From assembly GCA_022822685.1 (NCBI GenBank), contig JAJEAQ010000469.1, positions 1 through 7,049 of the forward strand: a stretch of DNA of 7,049 bases, in the 5' to 3' direction. The stretch is from Trichodesmium sp. jk18x7bins.61. GTDB lineage: Bacteria > Cyanobacteriota > Cyanobacteriia > Cyanobacteriales > Microcoleaceae. Every line of letters starts with the position of its first letter. The first letter of the stretch is position 1. A model generated the notes under the pieces. It worked only from the letters and a program-made list of their open reading frames with translations, was not told the origin of the DNA and made no database searches. Of the stretch, positions 1 through 5,678 are shown piece by piece. Both the position numbers and the translations under genes were made by a program.

Positions 1-390
1 ATGAATCACCGAACCTTTGCGGTTTTCAACAAAGAGAAAAAGAATAACCGTTATAGCTCAGAAGCTCTCGTTAAGAAGGCGTTCCCAACGGTACAATGGC
101 AAGTAAATAAGCACATTATGGTAACCAATGAGAATACCCCATTTAATGGAGACGTTATATATTGGGCGAAACGGGAATCCAAGCTCTACGATGGAATGAC
201 TACAAAAGTCTTGAAGAAACAAGACTATACATGTGAGGCTTGTGGATTACGGTTCATGCCTGGTAACAAGGTAGAACTACACCATAAGGATGGCTCCCAT
301 AATAACTGGAAGCCGGGGAACCTTGAGGCACTCCACAACCACTGTCATCACTATGAACACATGAGCAGAGTGAAAACTCAGACTAACTAG
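1..390 (+). CDS. Group II intron-encoded protein, C-terminal HNH endonuclease portion (probably 5'-partial)
   Basis: This is the C-terminal end of a cyanobacterial group II intron reverse transcriptase/maturase, or an HNH remnant of one. Residues 47-65 (PFNGD...YW.KR.SKLYDG) match the linker that joins the maturase to the HNH domain in such proteins. The HNH domain spans about 69-120, with Cys78-x2-Cys81, His94-His95, Asn107, and His112-x2-Cys115-His116, so the zinc-binding and catalytic positions look intact. In the family the HNH domain nicks the second strand of the DNA target to prime reverse transcription. Intact intron proteins are several hundred residues long, with RT and maturase domains ahead of this part. 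The window opens at an in-frame ATG, so either the real start lies upstream or this is a free-standing 129-residue fragment. The stop codon directly abuts intron domain V, which confirms the assignment. Confidence 0.8.
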   Translation: MNHRTFAVFNKEKKNNRYSSEALVKKAFPTVQWQVNKHIMVTNENTPFNGDVIYWAKRESKLYDGMTTKVLKKQDYTCEACGLRFMPGNKVELHHKDGSHNNWKPGNLEALHNHCHHYEHMSRVKTQTN

Positions 391-424
391 GAGCCAGATG
401 AGGCGAAAGTCTCACAGGGGGTTC
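391..424 (+). ncRNA. Group II intron domain V (followed by domain VI, about 428-462)
   Basis: This is a 34-nt domain V of the usual length. It has GAGCC at the 5' side pairing with GGTTC at the 3' side, the AGC catalytic triad at 392-394, and a distal GAG/CTC stem closed by a GAAA (GNRA) tetraloop. The middle of the lower helix is odd: A-G-A at 396-398 faces G-G-G at 417-419, where TCT would be needed for pairing. Downstream, AGT/ACT (428-430 with 460-462), GGCG/CGTC (434-437 with 455-458) and CTCAA/TTGAG (439-443 with 450-454) form a plausible domain VI stem with A460 near the expected branch position. Confidence 0.75.
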
Positions 425-549
425 TGAAGTAGAGGCGCCTCAAATAATATTGAGCGTCGACTATAACAATCGGCGAGCAAATTAGTGTGACTTATACCAA
501 TTTAAAAAAAATAGTTACAGTATATCGTGAGTAGTAGGGTAGGCCAATA

Positions 550-578
550 TTGACTGCTCTGGATCCACAATAAATAAA
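550..578 (+). promoter_or_regulatory. Candidate cobW promoter
   Basis: TTGACT at 550-555 is a good -35-like hexamer. An AT-rich stretch follows, with AATAAA at 573-578 at 17-bp spacing, which is a poor -10. It lies about 105 bp ahead of cobW and just downstream of the intron end. The leader 579-682 shows no cobalamin riboswitch signature and no Zur-type palindrome that I can recognise. Confidence 0.25.
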
Positions 579-682
579 TTTAGCGTTTTTAGCCCACCAT
601 TAATACACCTATCCACCTATAACTTTGTAGCAAGATTTATTGAAATTGATATTACCTTCTAAACTTTTAACTTAATAAAATT

Positions 683-1729
683 ATGAGCAGCAAAATTCCT
701 GTCACAGTAATTACAGGCTTTCTTGGTAGTGGCAAAACTACCACAATTCGCCATTTATTACAAAAGAATCAAAGTCGTCGCATTGCAGTTTTAGTTAATG
801 AATTTGGAGAAGTTGGAATAGATGGAGAATTAATACGTTCTTGTCAAGTTTGTGATGAGGAAGATGCTACTAATAACATTGTTGAACTAACAAATGGCTG
901 CCTTTGCTGTACAGTTCAAGAAGAATTTTTTCCTACAATGCAACAACTATTAAAACGTCGAGAAAAAATTGATAGTATCTTAATAGAAACTTCTGGGTTA
1001 GCTTTACCAAAACCGTTAGTACAAGCATTTCGTTGGCCGGAAATTCGGACTAGCGTCACAGTCGATGGAGTTGTAACTGTTGTAGATTGTGAAGCAGTAG
1101 CAAATGGTAGTTTGGTGGGAGATATTGATGCCTTAGAAGCTCAACGAAAAGCTGACCCTAATTTAGACCATGAAACACCAATAGAAGAATTATTTGAAGA
1201 CCAGTTAGCCTGTGCTGATTTAGTATTATTAACCAAGGTTGATATGGTTGATGAAGCTGCCTCACATAAAGTGCAAAATTGGTTAAAAGAAAAGTTACCT
1301 AAAACTGTAAAAATCGTGCCTTGTATTGGAGGAGAAATTAGTCCGGAGCTGTTATTGGGCTTTAATGCAGCAGTTGAAGATAATTTAGATACTCGTCCTA
1401 GCCACCACGATACAGAAGAAGAACACGAACACGATGAAGAAATTAATTCTGTGCATTTAATTTTGGCGCAAGAGTTTGAACCGAAAAAATTAGTAGAAAA
1501 ATTGAAGCAGTTAGTAGAAAATTATGAAATTTATCGGATTAAAGGTTTTGTTGCAGTGCCACATAAACCAATGCGTTTAGTTTTGCAAGGAGTAGGCGAT
1601 CGCTTTGAGTATTTCTATGACCGTCACTGGCAAAAAGAGGAAGTGAGACAGACTAAATTAGTTTTGATTGGTCGCCATCTACAAATAGAAAATATTGAGT
1701 CAGAAGTTAGCAATAACTTGTCTAACTAG
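683..1729 (+). CDS. cobW: CobW, G3E-family GTPase of cobalamin biosynthesis
   Basis: This is a 348-residue cytoplasmic G3E GTPase. The Walker A motif GFLGSGKTT is at 12-20, the metal-binding GCLCC motif at 72-76, the ETSGLALP switch/Walker B region at 102-109 and the TKVD base-recognition motif at 184-187. A His/Glu-rich stretch at 241-253 probably binds metal, and the CobW C-terminal domain occupies about 257-335. The segments NEFGEVGIDGEL, RWPEIRTSVTVDGVVTVVD and HETPIEELFEDQLACADL resemble the true CobW subgroup rather than the zinc chaperones of COG0523. In that subgroup GTP hydrolysis is thought to deliver cobalt to the cobaltochelatase (CobN) during B12 synthesis. Cys54 and Cys57 are extra potential ligands. 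The ATG at 683 gives the normal N-terminus ahead of Walker A; no clear Shine-Dalgarno sequence is seen. No other B12 gene is nearby, and the gene appears to be monocistronic with a terminator at 1741. Confidence 0.9.
   Translation: MSSKIPVTVITGFLGSGKTTTIRHLLQKNQSRRIAVLVNEFGEVGIDGELIRSCQVCDEEDATNNIVELTNGCLCCTVQEEFFPTMQQLLKRREKIDSILIETSGLALPKPLVQAFRWPEIRTSVTVDGVVTVVDCEAVANGSLVGDIDALEAQRKADPNLDHETPIEELFEDQLACADLVLLTKVDMVDEAASHKVQNWLKEKLPKTVKIVPCIGGEISPELLLGFNAAVEDNLDTRPSHHDTEEEHEHDEEINSVHLILAQEFEPKKLVEKLKQLVENYEIYRIKGFVAVPHKPMRLVLQGVGDRFEYFYDRHWQKEEVRQTKLVLIGRHLQIENIESEVSNNLSN
1596..1603. repeat. HIP1 palindrome
   Basis: GCGATCGC, the highly iterated palindrome of many cyanobacterial genomes, inside cobW. 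Three exact copies in 7 kb is far above chance for an AT-rich sequence and supports a cyanobacterial host. Confidence 0.85.
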
Positions 1730-1740
1730 GTGAAACATTC

Positions 1741-1771
1741 TATCCCCAAAATTGGGGATATATAAATTTTT
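1741..1771 (+). terminator. Rho-independent-type terminator after cobW
   Basis: TATCCCC (1741-1747) and GGGGATA (1754-1760) form a perfect 7-bp stem around the loop AAAATT; the stem can extend by two A-T pairs. A T-rich run with TTTTT at 1767-1771 follows, 11 bp after the cobW stop. It lies between convergent genes. The minus-strand side lacks a T-run, so it probably serves mainly cobW, though the hairpin could also halt transcription of the kinase gene. Confidence 0.75.
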
Positions 1772-1785
1772 ACTCTTTTACTTTT

Positions 1786-3465
1786 TTACTTTTCTGTCAT
1801 TTGATCCATTTTCTCTCTAAGGGATAATTTAAATCCAGACTTTAAGACAAAGATTAATTCAAATCCTGATAAAATAAAAACTATAATTGCACCTTCTACA
1901 TAACCCCCTATTAACAATACTGAACCTGACAAAAAAGTGAAACCAGTCAGACAAGTAAAAATCAAAGTTTTCAAAGCTAAATTAATCCGTTTTAATAACC
2001 GCTCATTTTCAATAGATCGTACTCTAAATTGAATTTCACCATCTTCTATTTTCTCTTCTAGTTGGCGGATTAAAATCTCACTTTGGCTTGGTTGTTGTAA
2101 CTTATATTTAAGAAAATCTCTGGTCTGTCTAGCTAGTTCACCCACAACCCTACCTCTACCTTGAGCAAAAGCTAAACTTTTCACAAAAGGTTGAGCACAA
2201 ATAACTAAACTATAATCAGGATCAAGTTCTCTAGCGATACCATCGAGAGTAGTTAGAGACTTAAGAATAAAAGTCATTTGAGCAGGCAAACGAAATGGTT
2301 GCTGTTCAAACAATACATAAAGTTCCTCTTTTATTTCATCAAAATTATAAAAATCTACAGGTTTATCTGTAAAATTTTCCAATAAAAAATTTACCAATCT
2401 CCTCACAGGCATCATATCTGACATTGGCTCAATTAAACCAATAATAATTAAAGTATTCAATACCTGATCAACATCTTTTCTTAAAATCGCGAAAAATGTT
2501 TTAATCATCTGGTCTTTCGTCAATGATTTGACCTCAGCCATCATACCAAAATCATAAAAAATCACTCCACCATCTAAACTTACAGCTAAATTTCCCGGAT
2601 GAGGATCCGCTTGAAAAAAACCATCTAATAACAATTGCTTCAAATAACAACAAACCCCAATTTGATTAATATGTTTAGGATTAATTCTATAAGCTTCTAG
2701 TCCCATCCGGTCGTTAATTTTAATTCCTGGCAAATACTCAAGAGTTAAGACTTTTTCTGCCGTATAAGCCCAATAAACGCGAGGCACAATTATTTCAGGA
2801 TAATCTTTAAAGTTTTTCCGAAAGCGATCAGCATTTTTACCCTCTTTAACATAATCAATTTCTTGATAGAGAATTGTAAAAAACTCATAATAAATAGCAT
2901 CTAATTCATACTTCTTTGCCCAAGTAAAATACCTTTGACAAAAACGGACAACCTTTTTAACCGCTTTCACATCTAAGTCAAATAAAGCCCTTAATCCAGG
3001 GCGCTGCACCTTAACAACAACTTCCTCACCTGTTTGTAACTTAGCTTTATGTACTTGTCCCAAACTAGCAGCAGCAATGGGACGTTCTTGAAAATCTCGA
3101 TACATAGAATAGAGAGAGTTACCAAGTTCAGACTCAATAATCGCGATCGCGTCTGTAGTAGCAAAAGCAGGTACTTGATCTTGTAATTGTTCTAACTCCT
3201 CCACATATTCTTTTGGTAATACATCAGCCCGAGTGGATAGAGACTGGCCGATTTTGATAAAAGTTGGGCCTAAATCCAGCAGAGTTTTCACCAACCATCT
3301 AGCCCGATGTCTTCTCACAGAGGCAGATTTATTTTGAAATAAATTATCCCACCATAAAAAGAAAAAAAATTTTCCGGTAGCACTAAAAACATCTATCTGT
3401 CTTGTCAGAGCAGAATATTGAGTACGTTGCCAGCGCAGGGGCTTAGAAGCATTCTTAGTGAGCAT
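1786..3465 (-). CDS. ABC1/UbiB (AarF)-family atypical protein kinase-like protein
   Basis: This 559-residue protein has all the hallmarks of the ABC1/ADCK/UbiB family. The signature KIGQ motif is at 71-74, the alanine-rich nucleotide loop AAAS at 131-134 (replacing the usual Gly-rich loop), and the lysine strand VVKVQRPG at 150-157 with Lys152. The E-D motif is around 202-204, the LEYLPG hinge at 242-247, the catalytic loop DPHPGN at 287-292 and the metal-binding DFG at 305-307. Two hydrophobic helices lie near the C-terminus (about 505-545), which suggests membrane attachment. Family members are ATPases or kinases needed for isoprenoid-quinone synthesis or export; cyanobacterial and plastid versions are linked to plastoquinone, tocopherol and lipid homeostasis. 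The exact substrate of this one is unknown. It lies 155 bp downstream of the gene at 3621-4490 on the same strand and may be co-transcribed. No strong Shine-Dalgarno precedes the ATG. Confidence 0.92.
   Translation of the reverse strand: MLTKNASKPLRWQRTQYSALTRQIDVFSATGKFFFFLWWDNLFQNKSASVRRHRARWLVKTLLDLGPTFIKIGQSLSTRADVLPKEYVEELEQLQDQVPAFATTDAIAIIESELGNSLYSMYRDFQERPIAAASLGQVHKAKLQTGEEVVVKVQRPGLRALFDLDVKAVKKVVRFCQRYFTWAKKYELDAIYYEFFTILYQEIDYVKEGKNADRFRKNFKDYPEIIVPRVYWAYTAEKVLTLEYLPGIKINDRMGLEAYRINPKHINQIGVCCYLKQLLLDGFFQADPHPGNLAVSLDGGVIFYDFGMMAEVKSLTKDQMIKTFFAILRKDVDQVLNTLIIIGLIEPMSDMMPVRRLVNFLLENFTDKPVDFYNFDEIKEELYVLFEQQPFRLPAQMTFILKSLTTLDGIARELDPDYSLVICAQPFVKSLAFAQGRGRVVGELARQTRDFLKYKLQQPSQSEILIRQLEEKIEDGEIQFRVRSIENERLLKRINLALKTLIFTCLTGFTFLSGSVLLIGGYVEGAIIVFILSGFELIFVLKSGFKLSLREKMDQMTEK
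3143..3150. repeat. HIP1 palindrome
   Basis: An exact GCGATCGC copy inside the ABC1-kinase gene, extended on both sides to CGCGATCGCG. Confidence 0.85.
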
Positions 3466-3620
3466 ACTATAAGTTATGTAAATCTATCCACCGTCCATTG
3501 ATTGTAACTGGGAAAGGAGAATTCGGGTAGATGAATATATTCAACAGAAGTGAGAGGATAAGGGGTAGGCTATACTTTGCTCAAGATATTTCCCCATACA
3601 CCACACCCTTCAACAAGTTC

Positions 3621-4490
3621 TTATCTTGTCTGTGCTTGATTTATGGCAATATCACTGTATTTCTGATAAAGTTCAACCCTATTCACTGCCACTTCATAGC
3701 GTGAATAACTTGGTGAAACAGAAGCCATTAGTTGCGCTGCTCGTTGCCATTTATCTGCGATCGCCATCCACTCCTCCTGAGACTGAGCATTTTTACCATC
3801 AGCAACAGCCTCTTCAGCCAGTCGCACTGCTTGAGAAAAAGCTGCTTTGGATTTAGCCTCAATATCTTCTGAGAAATTGTTGATAGTAGGAGATGGAGGC
3901 TGTGAAACAGGATTTTCTGAAGTTGGTAGTCTATATAACATAGACAAATTAAGCCATTGATTGATCACGATACCCAAAGTTAGCATCAGCAAGCTGAGAA
4001 AAAAAACACCCATAATACCCAGTTGGAATTGATTTGGCTTTTGCACCCGATTCAGATAAACACTTTGAGATAGAGGTATTTGAGTTGATTTAGGTTGATT
4101 CGTTTCAAAATAATTTACTATTTGTTTAAAGATATTTGGTTTAGCCAAAGTAATTTGTTGAGACCAAAGTAGTTGATTTTCTGGCTCTCTAACAATTTCC
4201 TCAAACCAGAGTAATTGGTGTTCTTGGACAATCCTACTATTAATTTTTACTTTCCAGATATTACGAGGTGAAATTTCCTCAAGAGTCTGCTGAACTTGCT
4301 CAACCAGGTTAGACTGTTCTAACTGTTCTATTTGGGGTGCTTCACATAAAAGTTGTAAAACACCATCAGAAAATACTGCTCTAATTCTTACACCTAATGT
4401 AGCTAGCTCTTCATTCAGAACTTGGATAATAGCTGCTACACTACCAAGACGAGCCTGAGTTATTATTACATCGTTAATTTTATCTGCCAT
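3621..4490 (-). CDS. Single-pass membrane protein of unknown function, cyanobacterial type
   Basis: I do not recognise a named family. The 289-residue protein has three parts. The first (1-130) is soluble and alpha/beta in character, with amphipathic helices and the start MADKINDVIITQARLGSVAA. One strong transmembrane segment follows at about 155-177 (FQLGIMGVFFLSLLMLTLGI). After a Pro/Ser-rich linker (about 190-205), a helical C-terminal domain (about 210-289) contains AEEAV...EW..IADKW..AAQLM..VSPSYSRYEVAVNRVELYQ. This last pattern resembles a short helical repeat that recurs at the ends of cyanobacterial membrane and periplasmic proteins (recalled, not searched). There is no signal peptide and topology is uncertain. 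The ATG at 4490 has no clear Shine-Dalgarno sequence. It is the first gene of a possible two-gene unit with the ABC1 kinase; whether the two are functionally linked is not shown by the sequence. Confidence 0.75.
   Translation of the reverse strand: MADKINDVIITQARLGSVAAIIQVLNEELATLGVRIRAVFSDGVLQLLCEAPQIEQLEQSNLVEQVQQTLEEISPRNIWKVKINSRIVQEHQLLWFEEIVREPENQLLWSQQITLAKPNIFKQIVNYFETNQPKSTQIPLSQSVYLNRVQKPNQFQLGIMGVFFLSLLMLTLGIVINQWLNLSMLYRLPTSENPVSQPPSPTINNFSEDIEAKSKAAFSQAVRLAEEAVADGKNAQSQEEWMAIADKWQRAAQLMASVSPSYSRYEVAVNRVELYQKYSDIAINQAQTR
3757..3764. repeat. HIP1 palindrome
   Basis: The third exact GCGATCGC copy in the window, inside the membrane-protein gene on the minus strand. Confidence 0.85.
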
Positions 4491-4548
4491 TGGTAGTTAT
4501 ACCGTTTCACGGAAGTCATGTATCGAGTGTGTAATTCTGAGGCCTCCA

Positions 4549-4573
4549 TTTCCTACGGAAACGCTACGGGAAC
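4549..4573. repeat. Short interspersed cyanobacterial repeat (GCGTAGCGTTTCCG type)
   Basis: TTTCC-TAC-GGAAA (4549-4561) is a perfect 5-bp hairpin followed by CGCTACGGGAAC. Read on the minus strand this gives GTAGCGTTTCCGTAGGAAA, a pattern I recall as a frequent intergenic repeat in filamentous cyanobacteria. A diverged relative lies at 5606-5625. It sits 58 bp upstream of the membrane-protein gene start. Confidence 0.5.
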
Positions 4574-4754
4574 AGAATGTAAAACGCACTCAAAACATAT
4601 TAATTGTATTCATTGATTTACTTAAAAGCTTTAACTGAAAATTATTTCAGGCAATTATTTCACAGAATAAATCCTCAATTGTTTGTAACATTATTTTTGA
4701 TAATTGGTATGAATGTAATTGATTTAATCCAGATAGTTATGTCAGTATCCCGCT

Positions 4755-4985
4755 TTAAAGGCATGCATGCAAAAAGCGCCGATACCCCGCTTTGATGACA
4801 GGATAGGGCTTACAAGGTGCGGATGCAGGTTCTGCACACAGACTCTGGCCAAGAGAATGGGTAAGCAACAGAGGCAATAAGTAAGAGGGAGGGCCTATAG
4901 TGGTGGATTTGACTAGCCACCATTCATGTTGACGGCCAGCGACTAGAAATTGCAAAAGGTACACCACTAATTTCAAAAATAAGCC
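4755..4985. other. GC-rich patch of unknown origin
   Basis: Base composition changes sharply here: 33 of 60 bases are G or C at 4801-4860, against 15 of 60 at 4621-4680. It begins near the palindrome GCATGCATGC (4761-4770) and contains a TGGTGG/CCACCA hairpin (4901-4906 with 4917-4922) and two CCCGCTTT copies (about 4749 and 4788). The minus strand is open for 73 codons (4755-4976) but the product resembles nothing I know and lacks a convincing start. It may be a fragment of a mobile element or a structured RNA; I cannot name it. Confidence 0.4.
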
Positions 4986-5082
4986 AGGGGGACTAAAACC
5001 CTTTTTTCATCTACTTTTGCATGAGTGCTTCTTCTGTCTTGCCTATCCCGAAGGGATTTGAACAGAATCCCCCACTTAAGTC

Positions 5083-5104
5083 CCCATCTATTACCCATCT
5101 ATTA
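5083..5104. repeat. 11-bp tandem duplication
   Basis: CCCATCTATTA occurs twice head to tail with no mismatch (5083-5093 and 5094-5104). Confidence 0.8.
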
Positions 5105-5127
5105 AATATTCAACCAAATATAATATA

Positions 5128-5145
5128 ATCAAGAATATCAAGAAT
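5128..5145. repeat. 9-bp tandem duplication
   Basis: ATCAAGAAT occurs twice head to tail with no mismatch (5128-5136 and 5137-5145), in an AT-rich stretch just left of the IS605-like element. Confidence 0.8.
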
Positions 5146-5188
5146 ATATAGAGTATGCTTCCAATCTCTTTATAAGTAAGTCAACTCA

Positions 5189-5210
5189 CCCACCGTGTAG
5201 ACGGATGGGG
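5189..5210 (+). repeat. Left direct-repeat hairpin of the IS605-like element
   Basis: CCCACCGT-GTAG-ACGGATGGG forms a stem CCCA/TGGG plus CCGT/ACGG with a single bulged A, the kind of bulged hairpin that IS200/IS605 transposases bind. It is matched at 5439-5460. Confidence 0.7.
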
Positions 5211-5233
5211 CTTGTAAAGATAGGGTGACTTGT

Positions 5234-5305
5234 CGCTTGCATTTGTCTACCCCATGAGATTTGGCATGGTACGGACAGCAAGCGTATTTACCAAGCTTGG
5301 TAAAT
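5234..5305. other. Long bulged hairpin followed by a 20-bp perfect palindrome
   Basis: CGCTTGC (5234-5240) pairs with GCAAGCG (5278-5284), GTC (5245-5247) with GAC (5274-5276), and TACC plus ATG (5248-5251, 5254-5256) with CAT plus GGTA (5265-5267, 5268-5271), closing an 8-base loop. One base after this 17-pair hairpin comes a perfect palindrome, ATTTA-CCAAGCTTGG-TAAAT (5286-5305). Both are inside the probable IS605-like element and suggest a structured RNA or transposase-binding DNA. Confidence 0.7.
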
Positions 5306-5438
5306 CTTCAAACCCTATTACGGTGCTTTTAGAGAGGACATCTAGGCCTGATTGGCGGTAAGGGACCACAAACTTGACACTCAAGGATGATCTCCATGAT
5401 TCGTGTTTTCAGGCCGAATTAAACGCCCACAATTCCTC

Positions 5439-5460
5439 CCCACCATCTAGACGGATGGGG
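5439..5460 (+). repeat. Right direct-repeat hairpin of the IS605-like element
   Basis: Matches 5189-5210 at 20 of 22 positions, sharing TAGACGGATGGGG, exactly 250 bp further on. CATC/GATG closes the inner hairpin. An outer CTCCCCAC/GTGGGGGG stem encloses it. Confidence 0.7.
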
Positions 5461-5487
5461 AATCCCTGTGGGGGGAAGTTGAGCAGG

Positions 5488-5518
5488 TTGTGTCTCATGC
5501 AATGCAGAGCAGTATAAA
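5488..5518 (+). promoter_or_regulatory. Candidate leuD promoter
   Basis: TATAAA at 5513-5518 could serve as a -10, with TTGTGT at 5488-5493 as a weak -35 at 19-bp spacing. It sits directly beyond the right end of the IS605-like element and about 160 bp before leuD. An AGAGCAG/CTGCTCT inverted repeat (5506-5512 with 5559-5565) overlaps its downstream side. The evidence is weak. Confidence 0.2.
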
Positions 5519-5605
5519 AAATGTATAAGGAACAACAAAAATTAGAAGCCAATTCAGGCTGCTCTAGAAGGGAATGAGAACCCCTTACTTTTGCTTTTAC
5601 GAAAA

Positions 5606-5625
5606 GCGTAGCTCCTTTTTAGGAG
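5606..5625. repeat. Second, diverged copy of the GCGTAG-type short repeat
   Basis: GCGTAG is followed by the hairpin CTCCT-TTTT-AGGAG. The layout (GCGTAG next to a small pyrimidine/purine hairpin) is like the minus-strand reading of 4549-4573. It lies in the leuD leader, which argues that the open frame upstream of the leuD ATG is not coding. Confidence 0.45.
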
Positions 5626-5678
5626 TCAAACGAAGCATTACTCAGAAGAGTGTCACAACTAAAAACAGGAAACTGATT

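Larger units (their letters stand above)
1..467 (+). mobile_element. Group II intron, 3' portion
   Basis: The region joins the HNH tail of an intron-encoded protein to a recognisable domain V (391-424) and a probable domain VI (about 428-462), the normal order at the 3' end of a bacterial group II intron. The likely 3' splice boundary is near 467, after a ...TATAAC end, judged from the end of the domain VI stem; it could be a few bases off. Domains I-III and the RT/maturase coding region are outside the window. The intron sits upstream of cobW in the same orientation, in sequence that shows no obvious interrupted gene on its 3' side. Domain V has base changes that may impair splicing. Confidence 0.75.
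4491..5177. other. Gene-poor intergenic stretch
   Basis: This stretch lies upstream of the minus-strand membrane-protein gene, so its first part should contain that gene's promoter, which I could not define. It holds a short cyanobacterial repeat (4549-4573), an AT-rich section, a GC-rich patch (about 4755-4985) and two small tandem duplications (5083-5104 and 5128-5145). ATCCC-GAA-GGGAT at 5045-5057 is a perfect mini-hairpin. A 63-codon open frame from a TTG at 4604 to 4795 encodes one hydrophobic segment (LFVTLFLIIG...) but has no ribosome site and runs into the GC-rich patch. I regard it as a chance frame or a decayed gene end. Confidence 0.6.
5178..5478. mobile_element. Probable non-autonomous IS200/IS605-like element (PATE-type) or tnpB-element remnant
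   Basis: No transposase gene is present. The stretch is bounded by two near-identical imperfect palindromes in direct orientation (5189-5210 and 5439-5460: 22 bp, 2 mismatches), each nested in a longer stem. At the left, CACCC/GGGTG and AAGT/ACTT pair (5187-5191 with 5223-5227; 5178-5181 with 5228-5231). At the right, CTCCCCAC pairs with GTGGGGGG (5436-5443 with 5468-5475). Similar subterminal hairpins in the same orientation at both ends, with no terminal inverted repeat or target duplication, are typical of IS200/IS605 elements, whose TnpA recognises hairpins. The interior is rich in further hairpins and could derive from the guide-RNA (omegaRNA) end of a tnpB element. Family assignment is inference; exact ends are uncertain. 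It lies about 200 bp upstream of leuD. Confidence 0.5.

Noticed and set aside
597..604. CCATTAAT, the reverse complement of the MITE target repeat, upstream of cobW
   Set aside because: An 8-base AT-rich match is expected by chance, and no element is attached to it.
468..682. Possible cobalamin riboswitch ahead of cobW
   Set aside because: No B12-box-like conserved core or pairing arrangement was recognised in the short AT-rich leader.
3626..3856. 76-codon plus-strand open frame
   Set aside because: It is antisense to the well-supported membrane-protein gene and its product shows no domain character.
4604..4795. 63-codon open frame with one hydrophobic segment
   Set aside because: It starts at TTG without a ribosome site, ends inside the GC-rich patch, and its product matches no family I know. 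A chance frame or decayed gene end is more likely.
4755..4976. 73-codon minus-strand open frame
   Set aside because: It coincides with the GC-rich patch, has no convincing start or ribosome site, and the product does not look like a folded protein.
4986..5007. GGGGG...CCCTTTTTT as a terminator
   Set aside because: The stem is only about 3-4 pairs with no convincing gene ending ahead of it.
5189..5460. Two 22-bp repeats considered as a CRISPR array
   Set aside because: There are only two copies with a 228-bp gap between them, no regular spacers and no cas genes.
5574..5678. N-terminal extension of leuD
   Set aside because: It contains a short intergenic repeat, is absent from typical LeuD proteins, and a good ribosome site precedes the ATG at 5679.
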